Assembly: GCF_900156545.1 (NCBI RefSeq)
Contig: NZ_FTNW01000002.1
Location: 744,001-808,000 of the forward strand
Reading direction: 5' to 3'
Length of the DNA stretch: 64,000 bases
Source of the DNA: Aquipseudomonas alcaligenes
GTDB lineage: Bacteria; Pseudomonadota; Gammaproteobacteria; Pseudomonadales; Pseudomonadaceae
The notes under the pieces were generated by a model. The model saw only the letters and a list, made by a program, of their open reading frames with translations, had not been told where the DNA came from and did not search any database. This document shows, in pieces, positions 1-9,439 of the stretch (position 1 is its first letter; each line of letters begins with the position of its first letter). The position numbers and the translations under genes were made by a program.

Positions 1-2
1 GC

Positions 3-125
3 GCGCGCCAGGTCGGCATGGACGGGCACATGTCCAAGCCGGTGGAAATGTCGCAGCTGCGCGAGCTGATCGCCCACTGGGTCGGCGAACGCGAACGCCG
101 CCAGCGCGACGCCCTGCCCTCCTGA
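3..125 (+). CDS. C-terminal end of a receiver-domain protein (partial)
   Basis: Only the last 40 codons are in the window; the gene begins upstream. The peptide has GMDGHMSKPVEMSQLRELI, the beta5-alpha5 end of a response-regulator receiver domain, whose conserved lysine (in SKPV) contacts the phosphorylated aspartate. A receiver domain this close to the C-terminus followed by a short charged tail is typical of hybrid sensor kinases, but a stand-alone regulator cannot be excluded. Nothing can be said about its signal. Confidence 0.75.
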   Translation, partial: ARQVGMDGHMSKPVEMSQLRELIAHWVGERERRQRDALPS

Positions 126-192
126 ACCCGGGTAGCGGCCTCCGGCCGTCGCCCTCTATGCTGTGCTGCACTTCCACTGGCGAGCCGTTCCC

Positions 193-789
193 ATGCTGTC
201 CTTGCTGTTCACCATTTACCTGAAGATGCTGGTTCTCTACAGCCCGTTCTTCGTGCTGTCCTGCTTTATCGGCCTGACGCCGGGCTACAGCACCAAGGAG
301 CGCAAGCGCCTGGCCTGGAAGGTCGCGCTGGGCACCCTGATCTCCAGCGTGCTGCTGTACCTGTTCGGCCAGACCATCTTCGAGATCTTCGGCATCACCG
401 CCGATGCCTTCCGCATCGGCGCCGGCTCGGTACTGTTCATCTCGGCGCTGGGCATGGCCCAGGGCAAATCGGCGGTGCAGGCCGACAACGTCAATCAGGA
501 CGTCACCATCGTGCCGCTGACCATCCCGCTTACCGTCGGCCCCGGGACCATCGGTGCGCTGCTGGTGATGGGCATCAGCCAGCCGGAATGGGACGACAAG
601 CTGATCGCCATCGCCGCCATCGCCATTGCCAGCGTCACGGTAGGCCTGGTGCTCTACCTGTCCGACAAGGTCGAGCGCCTGCTCGGCCAGCAGGGCCTGC
701 AGATCCTCAGCCGACTGATGGGCCTGTTCGTCTGCGCCCTGGCCGCGCAGATCATCTTTACCGGGGTCAAGGGCTACCTGGCCCCCTGA
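193..789 (+). CDS. MarC family integral membrane protein
   Basis: A 198-residue protein made almost entirely of hydrophobic segments (about six predicted helices). It matches the MarC/UPF0056 family by length, by the opening LFTIYLKMLVLYSPFFVLSCFIGLTPGYS and by the PLTIPLTVGPGTIGALLV core. The family sits in the inner membrane; its substrate is not established despite the multiple-antibiotic-resistance name. I chose ATG 193; an in-frame GTG at 163 would add ten residues that do not look like part of the first helix. Neither start has a strong Shine-Dalgarno. It appears to be transcribed alone, 67 bases after the preceding stop. Confidence 0.85.
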   Translation: MLSLLFTIYLKMLVLYSPFFVLSCFIGLTPGYSTKERKRLAWKVALGTLISSVLLYLFGQTIFEIFGITADAFRIGAGSVLFISALGMAQGKSAVQADNVNQDVTIVPLTIPLTVGPGTIGALLVMGISQPEWDDKLIAIAAIAIASVTVGLVLYLSDKVERLLGQQGLQILSRLMGLFVCALAAQIIFTGVKGYLAP

Positions 790-898
790 TCGCCCGCACG
801 CACCAGCGCCGGGCGCGCGGCCCCCAAAGAGGGCAACCGCTGTGCCCATGCGCACCATCAACTACGATAAAAATCATATAAATCAGTCAGTTAACAGA

Positions 899-917
899 CT
901 GGCATAGCTTCTGCTTT
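899..917 (+). promoter_or_regulatory. Candidate sigma-54 promoter for the atzF-urt operon
   Basis: CTGGCATAGCTTCTGCTTT has GG at 901-902 and GC at 913-914 with exactly ten bases between, the invariant -24/-12 spacing of RpoN promoters, and TGGCA matches the -24 block. It lies 40 bases before the atzF start. Control by NtrC under nitrogen limitation would suit urea uptake. I did not find a complete NtrC palindrome upstream, so the activator is inference. Confidence 0.6.
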
Positions 918-955
918 GCGGATACCAACTTGGATACAAGAAGGAATCCGCAGCA

Positions 956-2752
956 ATGTCGCAGAGCACCCGCGGCTGGACCCTGAACGACTGGCAACAG
1001 GCCTATCGCAACCAGCACCTGCAACCGGCCGTGCTGGCCGAGCTGCTGGCCGAACTGAGCGACAGCGATCCCGCCTGGATCAGTCTCGCCTCTGCGCAGC
1101 AGCTGCAGGTCCAGCTCGACGAACTGGTCGAGCGCCTGGCCGGCGTCGCTGGCGACCTGGCCAAACTGCCGCTGTATGGCGTGCCCTTCGCCATCAAGGA
1201 CAATATCGACGTCGCCGGCTGGCGCACCACCGCCGCCTGCCCCGAGTTCGCCTATACCGCCAAGGCCGACGCCTGCGTGGTCGCCCGTCTGCGCGCTGCC
1301 GGCGCCATCGTCATCGGCAAGACCAACCTCGACCAGTTCGCCACTGGCCTGGTCGGCACCCGCTCGCCTTACGGTTCGGTGCCCAACAGCTTCGATCCCA
1401 CCTACGTCAGCGGCGGCTCCAGTTCCGGCTCGGCCAGCGTGGTCGCGCGCGGCCTGGTGCCCTTTGCGCTGGGCACCGATACCGCCGGCTCCGGCCGTGT
1501 GCCGGCCGGCTTCAACAACATCGTCGGGCTCAAGCCGACCAAGGGCTGGCTGTCCACCCGCGGCCTGGTGCCCGCCTGCCGCACCCTCGATTGCATCTCG
1601 GTATTCGCCCTGACCGTGGCCGACGCCCAGGCCGTGGCCACTCTCGCCGGCGGTTTCGATGCCGCCGATCCCTACAGTAGGAAAAACCCCAACAGCGCCA
1701 AGGTCGGCATGCCGGCCCGCCCGCGCCTGGCCGTGCCGGCCGCCCCCGAGTTCTTCGGCGACGCGCAGAACCAGGCCGTGTTCGAACAGGCCCTGGGCCA
1801 GCTGCGTGAGCTGGACGCCGAGCTGGAGGAGATCGACTTCGCGCCCTTCCGCGAACTGGCCGAACAGCTTTACTACGGCTCCTGGGTCGCCGAACGCACG
1901 GTGGCGCTGGAGCACGTCGATCCCACGCACATCGACCCGGTGGTGCGTGGCATCGTGGCGGGCGGTGAGAAATACAGCGCCTGCGACGCCTACAAGGCCG
2001 AGTACATCCGCGCCGAGCTGAGCCGCAGGATCAACGAAGCCCTGGCCGGCTTCGACGCCCTGGTGGTGCCGACCTCGCCGACCATTCGCACCCTGGCCGA
2101 AATGGCCGCCGAACCGGTGCTGTTCAACAGCCAGTTCGGTACCTACACCAACTTCACCAACCTCGCCGACCTCTGCGCCCTGGCCGTACCCGCGGGTTTG
2201 CGCGCCGACGGACTGCCGGCCGGCATCACCCTGCTCGCCCCGGCCTGGCACGACCAGGCGCTGGCCACCCTCGGCCGGCGCTGGCAGGACTTCCGCGCTC
2301 TGCCGCTGGGTGCCACGGGACGCGCACTGCCGCCGCAGGGCACACCGGCCCAGGCACCAGGCAGCGTGCGGGTGGCCGTGGTCGGCGCGCATCTCACCGG
2401 CATGCCGCTGAACTTCCAGCTCACCAGCCGTGACGCCGTACTGGTCGAGCAGACCACCAGTTCTGCCCATTACCGCCTCTACGCCCTGCCCGGCACCGTA
2501 CCGCCCAAGCCGGGCCTGGCGCGGGTCGCCGAGGACGGCGCCGAGATCATCGTCGAGTTGTGGGACGTGCCGCAGGCGCGCTTTGGCGAGTTCGTCGCCG
2601 AGATCCCGCCGCCATTGGGCATCGGCAACCTGCAGCTGGCTGACGGCCGCTGGGTCAAGGGCTTCATCTGCGAGCCCTATGCGCTAGAGGGCGCGCGCGA
2701 CATCACCGGTTTCGGCGGCTGGCGCGCCTTCATTGCCAGTCAGCAGGGCTGA
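956..2752 (+). CDS. atzF: Allophanate hydrolase (amidase signature family)
   Basis: Hydrolyses allophanate to CO2 and ammonia in the cytoplasm. Length (598 aa) and layout fit AtzF: an amidase-signature domain over about residues 1-440 and a smaller C-terminal domain from about 450. The Ser-cisSer-Lys triad is present: Lys81 in FAIKDNIDVAG, Ser155 in VSGGSSSGSA and Ser179 in GTDTAGSGRVPA, with the spacing known for AtzF (98 residues Lys to Ser). An AAGGAA Shine-Dalgarno precedes the ATG. It heads an operon with a GntR regulator and the urea transporter. Its usual partner, urea carboxylase, is absent from the window, so its allophanate source is unclear: a distant carboxylase, or biuret/cyanuric acid breakdown. 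Confidence 0.92.
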   Translation: MSQSTRGWTLNDWQQAYRNQHLQPAVLAELLAELSDSDPAWISLASAQQLQVQLDELVERLAGVAGDLAKLPLYGVPFAIKDNIDVAGWRTTAACPEFAYTAKADACVVARLRAAGAIVIGKTNLDQFATGLVGTRSPYGSVPNSFDPTYVSGGSSSGSASVVARGLVPFALGTDTAGSGRVPAGFNNIVGLKPTKGWLSTRGLVPACRTLDCISVFALTVADAQAVATLAGGFDAADPYSRKNPNSAKVGMPARPRLAVPAAPEFFGDAQNQAVFEQALGQLRELDAELEEIDFAPFRELAEQLYYGSWVAERTVALEHVDPTHIDPVVRGIVAGGEKYSACDAYKAEYIRAELSRRINEALAGFDALVVPTSPTIRTLAEMAAEPVLFNSQFGTYTNFTNLADLCALAVPAGLRADGLPAGITLLAPAWHDQALATLGRRWQDFRALPLGATGRALPPQGTPAQAPGSVRVAVVGAHLTGMPLNFQLTSRDAVLVEQTTSSAHYRLYALPGTVPPKPGLARVAEDGAEIIVELWDVPQARFGEFVAEIPPPLGIGNLQLADGRWVKGFICEPYALEGARDITGFGGWRAFIASQQG

Positions 2753-2757
2753 ATCCC

Positions 2758-3528
2758 ATGCCCCGTCGTGTCGCGCCGCCGAGCCTGGCCGATGCCATCT
2801 ACCGGCAGCTCAAGGAGGACATCTTCGAGTTCCGCCTGCTGCCGGGCGATCGCTTCAGCGAGGGTGACGTCGCCGAGCGCATGGCGGCCAGCCGCACGCC
2901 GGTGCGCCAGGCGCTGTACCGCCTGCAGCGCGAAGGTCAGGTACAGGTGCACTTTCGCAGCGGCTGGCAGGTCAGCCCGCTGGACTTCGAACGTTTCGAG
3001 GAGCTTTACGACCTGCGCACCGTGCTGGAGCTGGAGGCGGTGCGGCGCCTGTGCCTGCGCCCCGAGTTCGAGCAGAACCAAACCCTGCTGCAGCTCGGTC
3101 GCACCTGGCTGGTGCAACCCGAGCAGCGCCTGCACGACGGCAAGGCGGTTTCCCTGCTTGATGAGCAGTTTCACTGCCTGCTGGTCGAGGCCGGCGGCAA
3201 TCGCGAGATGGCCCGCGTGCACCAGCAGGTGACCGAGCAGATCCGCATTCTAAGGCGCCTGGACTTCACCCAGCGGCCACGGATTACCGCCACCTACGAC
3301 GAACATGGACGAATTCTTGGCGCGATCCTCGCGCGCCATTGTGAAGAGGCACAGCTATTGCTCAGGACCCATATCGAAGAGAGCAAGGCGGAAGTGCGCA
3401 CGATCACCCTGCACATGTTGCACAGCGCCCGACAGAAGGTGCCGGCGACGCAGGGTGAGCGCGATGACCTTGGTTCCACTGCCACAACAGATAACAACAA
3501 CCCAGCAGTTCAATACTCAAGTTCGTGA
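2758..3528 (+). CDS. GntR family regulator, FCD (FadR-like) subfamily
   Basis: A 256-residue regulator. Residues 1-75 form a GntR winged helix (LADAIYRQLKEDIF, RMAASRTPVRQALYRLQREG), and residues 80-225 an all-helical FCD effector domain with the usual histidines that can bind a metal or carboxylate ligand. It starts five bases after the atzF stop and is followed directly by urtA, so it is cotranscribed with the genes it probably controls. The likely effector is a urea-pathway metabolite, which is inference. The C-terminal 30 residues are polar and probably disordered. Confidence 0.88.
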   Translation: MPRRVAPPSLADAIYRQLKEDIFEFRLLPGDRFSEGDVAERMAASRTPVRQALYRLQREGQVQVHFRSGWQVSPLDFERFEELYDLRTVLELEAVRRLCLRPEFEQNQTLLQLGRTWLVQPEQRLHDGKAVSLLDEQFHCLLVEAGGNREMARVHQQVTEQIRILRRLDFTQRPRITATYDEHGRILGAILARHCEEAQLLLRTHIEESKAEVRTITLHMLHSARQKVPATQGERDDLGSTATTDNNNPAVQYSSS

Positions 3529-3542
3529 ATGGAGATCGCACC

Positions 3543-4808
3543 ATGCAACGTCGCAGCCTGATCAAGGCCTTCACCCTTTCCGCATCCATCGCCGCCATGG
3601 GCATGACCTGGACCGTGCAGGCCGCCGAAACCATCAAGGTCGGCATCCTCCACTCGCTGTCCGGCACCATGGCCATCTCCGAAACCTCGCTGAAAGACAT
3701 GGCGTTGATGACCATCGACGAGATCAACGCCAAAGGCGGGGTGAACGGCAAGCAACTCGAACCGGTGGTGGTCGACCCGGCCTCCAACTGGCCGCTGTTC
3801 GCCGAGAAGGCGCGCCAGCTGCTGACCCAGGACAAGGTCGACGTGGTGTTCGGCTGCTGGACCTCGGTGTCGCGCAAGTCCGTGCTGCCGGTGTTCGAGG
3901 AGCTCAACGGCCTGCTGTTCTACCCGGTGCAGTACGAAGGCGAAGAGATGTCGCCAAACGTCTTCTACACCGGCGCGGCGCCTAACCAGCAGGCCATCCC
4001 GGCAGTGGAATACCTGATGAGCGAGGATGGCGGCGAGGCCAAGCGCTTCTTCCTGCTGGGTACCGACTACGTCTACCCGCGCACCACCAACAAGATCCTG
4101 CGCGCCTTCCTGCACAGCAAGGGCGTGGCCGACAAGGACATCGAAGAGGTCTACACCCCCTTCGGCCATAGCGACTACCAGACCATCGTCGCCAACATCA
4201 AGAAGTTCTCCGCCGGCGGCAAGACTGCGGTGATCTCCACCGTCAACGGCGACTCCAACGTGCCGTTCTACAAGGAACTGGCCAACCAGGGCATCGAAGC
4301 CACCGACATCCCGGTCGTGGCTTTCTCGGTCGGCGAGGAAGAGCTGCGCGGCATCGATACCAAGCCACTGGTCGGTCAGCTGGCCGCCTGGAACTACTTC
4401 CAGTCCGTGGATAACCCGGTCAACACCGAGTTCGTCAACAAGTGGAAGGCCTACGCCAAGGCCAAGAACCTGCCGAACTATCAGACCGCGGTGACCAACG
4501 ACCCGATGGAAGCCACCTACGTCGGCATCAACATGTGGGCCCAGGCCGTCGAGAAAGCCGGCACCACCGATGTCGACAAGGTCCGCGAAGCCCTGGCCGG
4601 CCAGACCTTCGCCGCACCGAGTGGCTACACCCTGACCATGGACAAGACCAACCACCACCTGCACAAGCCGGTGATGATCGGCGAAGTCCAGGAAGACGGT
4701 CAGTTCTCCATCGTCTGGCAGACCGAAGGCCCGCTGCGCGCCCAGCCGTGGAGCCCCTTCATCCCCGGCAACGACAAGAAGCCGGACTACGCGGTGAAGT
4801 CCAACTAA
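3543..4808 (+). CDS. urtA: Urea ABC transporter substrate-binding protein
   Basis: A periplasmic urea-binding protein of the branched-chain amino acid receptor type, 421 aa. The export signal MQRRSLIKAFTLSASIAAMG has a twin arginine before a hydrophobic stretch and a VQAAE cleavage region, so Tat export is possible. Mature motifs typical of UrtA include VGILHSLSGTMAISE, VFGCWTSVSRKSVLPVFE and LLFYPVQYEGEE. ATG 3543 is preferred over an in-frame GTG at 3525 because GGAG lies at 3531-3534 and the signal peptide then starts correctly. It opens the transporter part of the operon; urtB follows after a 255-base gap full of repeats. Confidence 0.95.
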   Translation: MQRRSLIKAFTLSASIAAMGMTWTVQAAETIKVGILHSLSGTMAISETSLKDMALMTIDEINAKGGVNGKQLEPVVVDPASNWPLFAEKARQLLTQDKVDVVFGCWTSVSRKSVLPVFEELNGLLFYPVQYEGEEMSPNVFYTGAAPNQQAIPAVEYLMSEDGGEAKRFFLLGTDYVYPRTTNKILRAFLHSKGVADKDIEEVYTPFGHSDYQTIVANIKKFSAGGKTAVISTVNGDSNVPFYKELANQGIEATDIPVVAFSVGEEELRGIDTKPLVGQLAAWNYFQSVDNPVNTEFVNKWKAYAKAKNLPNYQTAVTNDPMEATYVGINMWAQAVEKAGTTDVDKVREALAGQTFAAPSGYTLTMDKTNHHLHKPVMIGEVQEDGQFSIVWQTEGPLRAQPWSPFIPGNDKKPDYAVKSN

Positions 4809-4846
4809 GGCGAGTGTAGTTTTCGGGAAGTCCGCGCGCCACGGCA

Positions 4847-4965
4847 TCCCTCACCCCAGCCCCTCTCCCATGGGGAGAGGGGTGACGGAGCGCCAGGCAA
4901 CGTAGACCTTTCATGGAACCGCACGCTTCCCCTCGCCCTCCGGGAGAGGGGCCAGGGGTGAGGGC
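4847..4965. repeat. Two CCCTCTCC/GGGAGAGG hairpin repeats in the urtA-urtB gap
   Basis: Two imperfect palindromes, at 4847-4885 (CCCTCTCCCATGGGGAGAGGG core) and 4927-4965 (CCCTCCGGGAGAGG core), face each other and share flanking TCACCCC/GGGGTGA sequence. The same family recurs at 8600-8700, 19171-19273, 41469-41492, 46049-46149 and 51038-51129. They have no T-run, so they are not classical terminators; they may act on mRNA stability between urtA and urtB. Confidence 0.85.
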
Positions 4966-4984
4966 CTTGCGCCCCACTTTGTAG

Positions 4985-5039
4985 CCGTAGCCCGGATGCA
5001 ATCCGGGAATCGCCACCCCGGATTGCATCCGGGCTACGG
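4985..5039. repeat. REP-type palindrome, GTAGCCCGGAT family
   Basis: A perfect 23-base inverted repeat, arms 4985-5007 and 5017-5039 (arm core GTAGCCCGGATGCAATCCGG), around a nine-base loop. It ends 24 bases before the urtB start codon. A degenerate relative lies at 24953-25014. The shape matches extragenic palindromes of Pseudomonas mobilised by REP-associated tyrosine transposases; none is encoded here. Confidence 0.9.
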
Positions 5040-5063
5040 TCACCCGCCAAGGACTCATTCGCA

Positions 5064-6635
5064 ATGCCCACTGCCCTTTACCGAATCCTGCTGTCACTGG
5101 CGCTGCTGCTGCCGTTGACCACCCATGCCGGCGACGCCAATGATTTTGTCGCCGCCAACCCGACCAAGCAGGCCAAGCTCCTCGAAAGCTGGGCCGCCTA
5201 CCCAGACCCCGCCCGCCAGCCGCTGCTCGATGCCCTGCAGCAGGGTCGCGTCGGCGTCGATGCGAGCAAGGTCGCCTTCTATGAAGTCGACGGCAGCTGG
5301 CAAGCCGCCGAAGCAGCGGTAACTGCCGAAGGCACGCCGAAGAAGCTGCGCCTGAACAACCGTCTGCGCGGCCTGCTGGCCAACGCCCAGGCCAGCCAGC
5401 AATTGCTCGCCACGGAGCCGGCCACGCGCCTGGCCGCCGCCCAACAGCTGCAGAAGAGCGCCAAGCCGGCGCAGCTGGAACTGCTCAACGCCCGTGTCGC
5501 CGGCGAACAGGACGACAGCGTGCGCGCCGCCCTGGCGCTGGCCCTGGCCAACCTGCAACTGGTCGACCGCGACCCGGCCGTGCGCCTGAGCGCCGTGCGC
5601 CTGCTCGGCGAGAGCGGCGATCCGCTGGCGCGCACCCGCCTGGAAGGCCTGCTGGCCGAGGGCGTGGAAACCGACGCCGCGGTACGCACCGCCGCCGAAA
5701 CCAGCCTGGCCCAGGTCAAGCGCCGCCTGCTGGTTGGCGAGCTGCTCGGCCAGGCCTTCAGTGGTCTGTCGCTCGGCTCGATCCTGCTGCTCGCTGCTCT
5801 GGGTCTGGCCATCACCTTCGGCCTGCTCGGCGTGATCAATATGGCCCACGGCGAGATGCTGATGCTCGGCGCCTACACCACCTATATGGTGCAGCTGGGC
5901 TTCCAGCGCCTGGCCCCGGAATACCTCGCCCTCTACCCGCTGGCCGCCCTGCCGGTGGCCTTCTTCGTCACCGCCGCCATCGGCATGGCCCTGGAACGCA
6001 CGGTGATCCGTCACCTCTACGGCCGCCCGCTGGAAACCCTGCTGGCCACCTGGGGCATCAGCCTGATCCTGATCCAGGCCGTGCGGGTGATCTTCGGCGC
6101 GCAGAACGTCGAGGTGGCCAACCCGCAGTGGCTGTCCGGCGGCGTGCAGGTGTTGCCGAACCTGGTGCTGCCTTACAGCCGCATGGTGATCATCGGCTTC
6201 GCCCTGTTCGTGGTGGCGCTGACCTGGCTGCTGCTGAACAAGACCCGCCTCGGCCTCAACGTCCGCGCCGTCACCCAGAACCGCAATATGGCAGCCTGCT
6301 GCGGCGTGCCGACCGGCCAGGTCGACATGCTCGCCTTCGGCCTCGGTTCCGGTATCGCCGGCCTCGGTGGCGTGGCCCTGTCGCAGATCGGCAACGTCGG
6401 CCCTGACCTGGGCCAGAGCTACATCATCGACTCCTTCCTGGTGGTGGTGCTCGGCGGCGTCGGCCAACTGGCCGGCAGCGTCATGGCCGCCTTCGGCTTA
6501 GGGATAGCCAACAAGCTGCTGGAGCCGCAGATCGGCGCCGTGCTCGGCAAGATCCTGATCCTCGCGCTGATCATTCTGTTCATCCAGAAGCGTCCGCAGG
6601 GACTCTTCGCACTAAAAGGACGGGTGATCGACTGA
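5064..6635 (+). CDS. urtB: Urea ABC transporter permease UrtB
   Basis: First inner-membrane permease of the urea transporter, 523 aa. It has the long N-terminal extension usual for UrtB: a cleavable signal (LSLALLLPLTTHAGDA) and a helical, alanine- and leucine-rich periplasmic region to about residue 220. The LivH-like membrane domain follows (ITFGLLGVINMAHGEMLMLGAY, VVVLGGVGQLAGSVMAAFGLG). AAGGA at 5049-5053 supports ATG 5064. The stop overlaps the urtC start by one base, indicating translational coupling. Confidence 0.94.
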   Translation: MPTALYRILLSLALLLPLTTHAGDANDFVAANPTKQAKLLESWAAYPDPARQPLLDALQQGRVGVDASKVAFYEVDGSWQAAEAAVTAEGTPKKLRLNNRLRGLLANAQASQQLLATEPATRLAAAQQLQKSAKPAQLELLNARVAGEQDDSVRAALALALANLQLVDRDPAVRLSAVRLLGESGDPLARTRLEGLLAEGVETDAAVRTAAETSLAQVKRRLLVGELLGQAFSGLSLGSILLLAALGLAITFGLLGVINMAHGEMLMLGAYTTYMVQLGFQRLAPEYLALYPLAALPVAFFVTAAIGMALERTVIRHLYGRPLETLLATWGISLILIQAVRVIFGAQNVEVANPQWLSGGVQVLPNLVLPYSRMVIIGFALFVVALTWLLLNKTRLGLNVRAVTQNRNMAACCGVPTGQVDMLAFGLGSGIAGLGGVALSQIGNVGPDLGQSYIIDSFLVVVLGGVGQLAGSVMAAFGLGIANKLLEPQIGAVLGKILILALIILFIQKRPQGLFALKGRVID

Positions 6636-7737
6636 TGAATCAAGCACTCAATCCCACGCCTGTTAACAAGAGCCTGCTGGCCCGGGCCACGGCGAAACTG
6701 GGGCCGCAGGCGTCCCTCACTCTCGGCCTGCTGGTACTGGCTGTACTGCTGGCCATGCCGCTGCTGCACCTGCTGCCGGCGGACCACGCCCTGCACATCT
6801 CGGCCTATGGCCTGACCCTGGTCGGCAAGATCCTCTGCTACGCCATAGTCGCCTTGGCGCTGGACCTGGTCTGGGGCTATGCCGGCCTGCTGTCGCTCGG
6901 CCACGGCCTGTTCTTCGCCCTCGGCGGCTATGCCATGGGCATGTACCTGATGCGTCAAAGCGCGGGGGATGGCCTGCCCGCCTTTATGAGCTTCCTCGCC
7001 TGGACCGAATTGCCCTGGTACTGGTACGGCACCAGCAACTTCCTCTGGGCCATGTGCCTGGTGGTGCTGGCACCCGGCCTGCTGGCCCTGGTGTTCGGCT
7101 TTTTCGCTTTCCGCTCGCGGATCAAGGGCGTGTATTTCTCGATCATGACCCAGGCACTGACCTTCGCCGGCATGCTGCTGTTCTTCCGCAATGAAACGGG
7201 GTTTGGCGGCAACAACGGCTTCACCAACTTCCGCACCATCCTCGGCTTCGACATCACCGCCCCGGGTACCCGCGCCTTCCTGTTCTTCTGCACCGTGGTA
7301 CTGCTGGTCGGCAGCCTGGCGCTGGGCTTTGCCCTGGCGCGCAGCAAGTTCGGCCGGGTGCTGACCGCCGTGCGCGACGCGGAGAACCGCCTGATGTTCT
7401 GTGGCTACGATCCGCGCGGCTACAAGCTGTTTATCTGGGTGCTCTCCGCCGTGCTGTGCGGCCTGGCCGGCGCGCTCTACGTGCCGCAGGTGGGCATCAT
7501 CAACCCCAGCGAGATGTCGCCGACCAACTCCATCGAGGCGGCCATCTGGGTCGCCCTCGGCGGGCGCGGCACGCTGATCGGCCCGCTGCTCGGCGCCGGC
7601 CTGGTCAACGGCATGAAGAGCTGGTTCACCGTGGCCTTCCCCGAGTACTGGCTGTTCGCCCTCGGCGCGCTGTTTATCGTCATTACGCTCTTCCTGCCCA
7701 AGGGTGTGATCGGTCTGCTGAAAAAGGAGAAGGACCA

Positions 7738-7741
<4 letters not shown>
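6635..7741 (+). CDS. urtC: Urea ABC transporter permease UrtC
   Basis: Second permease, LivM-like, 368 aa. Motifs include LDLVWGYAGLLSLGHGLFFALGGY and EAAIWVALGGRGTLIGPLLGAG, with about nine hydrophobic segments. It starts at the last base of the urtB stop and ends in an ATGA overlap with urtD, so UrtB and UrtC are probably made in equal amounts and pair in the membrane. Confidence 0.94.
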
Positions 7742-8589
<848 letters not shown>

Positions 8590-8599
8590 CCCTCTCACC

Positions 8600-8700
8600 C
8601 GCCCCCTCTCCACTGGGCGTGCCCCCGTAAACGGGAGAGGGGAGATAAGCGGCGCCGTGCCAGCCCCCTCTCCCATTTATGGGAGAGGGTTGGGGAGAGG
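8600..8700. repeat. Paired GC-rich hairpin repeats in the urtD-urtE gap
   Basis: Two members of the CCCTCTCC/GGGAGAGG family. One includes GCCCCCGTAAACGGGAGAGG (8621-8640), the other CCCTCTCCCATTTATGGGAGAGGG (8667-8689) with a perfect nine-base stem CCCTCTCCC/GGGAGAGGG. They fill most of the 145-base gap between two genes of one operon. Confidence 0.85.
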
Positions 8701-8734
8701 GCGACACCGACACAGGCATTCATGAGGCAGACCA

Positions 8735-9433
8735 ATGCTACAAGTCCAACAACTCCACCAGTACTACGGCGGCAGCCATATCCTGCGCGGCCTGAGCTTC
8801 GAGGCGAAGATCGGCGAAGTCACCTGCCTGCTCGGGCGCAACGGCGTGGGCAAGACCACCCTGCTGAAATGCCTGATGGGCCTGATCCCGGCCAAGGAGG
8901 GCAGCATCAACTGGGAGGGCCAGAGCATCAACGGCCACAAGCCGCATCAGCGCGTACACGCCGGCATCGCCTATGTGCCGCAGGGTAGGGAAATTTTCCC
9001 CAGGCTTACGGTCGAGGAAAACCTGCTGATGGGGCTTTCTCGTTTTGGCGCAAAGGATGCCAAGACCGTGCCCGAGTTCATCTACGAGCTGTTCCCGGTG
9101 CTGCGCGAGATGAAGCAGCGCCGCGGCGGCGACCTCTCCGGTGGCCAGCAGCAACAGCTGGCCATCGGCCGCGCACTGGCCAGCCAGCCGCGCCTGCTGA
9201 TCCTCGACGAGCCCACCGAAGGCATCCAGCCCTCGGTGATCAAGGAGATCGGCGTGGTCATCAGAAAACTCGCGGAACGCGGCGACATGGCCATCCTGCT
9301 GGTCGAGCAGTTCTACGACTTCGCCGCCGAGCTGGCCGACCAGTACCTGGTGATGAGCCGTGGCGAGATCGTCCAGCAGGGCCGTGGCGAGACCATGGAG
9401 ACCGACGGCGTGCGCGGCCTCGTGGCGATCTGA
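8735..9433 (+). CDS. urtE: Urea ABC transporter ATP-binding protein UrtE
   Basis: Second ATPase, LivF-like, 232 aa. Walker A is GRNGVGKTT (residues 34-42), the signature DLSGGQQQQLAIGRAL, and Walker B LLILDEPTEGIQPSVI. ATG 8735 is followed directly by the conserved MLQVQQLHQYYGGSHIL start. It is the last gene of the atzF-urt operon and runs head-on into a chemoreceptor gene, with six bases between the two stops and no hairpin terminator visible. Confidence 0.94.
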   Translation: MLQVQQLHQYYGGSHILRGLSFEAKIGEVTCLLGRNGVGKTTLLKCLMGLIPAKEGSINWEGQSINGHKPHQRVHAGIAYVPQGREIFPRLTVEENLLMGLSRFGAKDAKTVPEFIYELFPVLREMKQRRGGDLSGGQQQQLAIGRALASQPRLLILDEPTEGIQPSVIKEIGVVIRKLAERGDMAILLVEQFYDFAAELADQYLVMSRGEIVQQGRGETMETDGVRGLVAI

Positions 9434-9439
9434 GCGCCA

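Noticed and set aside
820..955. Guanidine or other riboswitch ahead of atzF
   Set aside because: The leader after the putative sigma-54 start is only about 30 bases; no conserved aptamer motif was seen.
887..2470. Long minus-strand open frame of 527 codons opposite atzF
   Set aside because: It is antisense to a gene with a complete catalytic triad, its translation is Gly/Ala/Gln-rich without any fold, and such mirror frames are common in DNA of this GC content.
4847..4965. Hairpins after urtA as a transcription terminator
   Set aside because: There is no T-run on either strand, the same element recurs inside other operons, and urtB-E need transcription from upstream.
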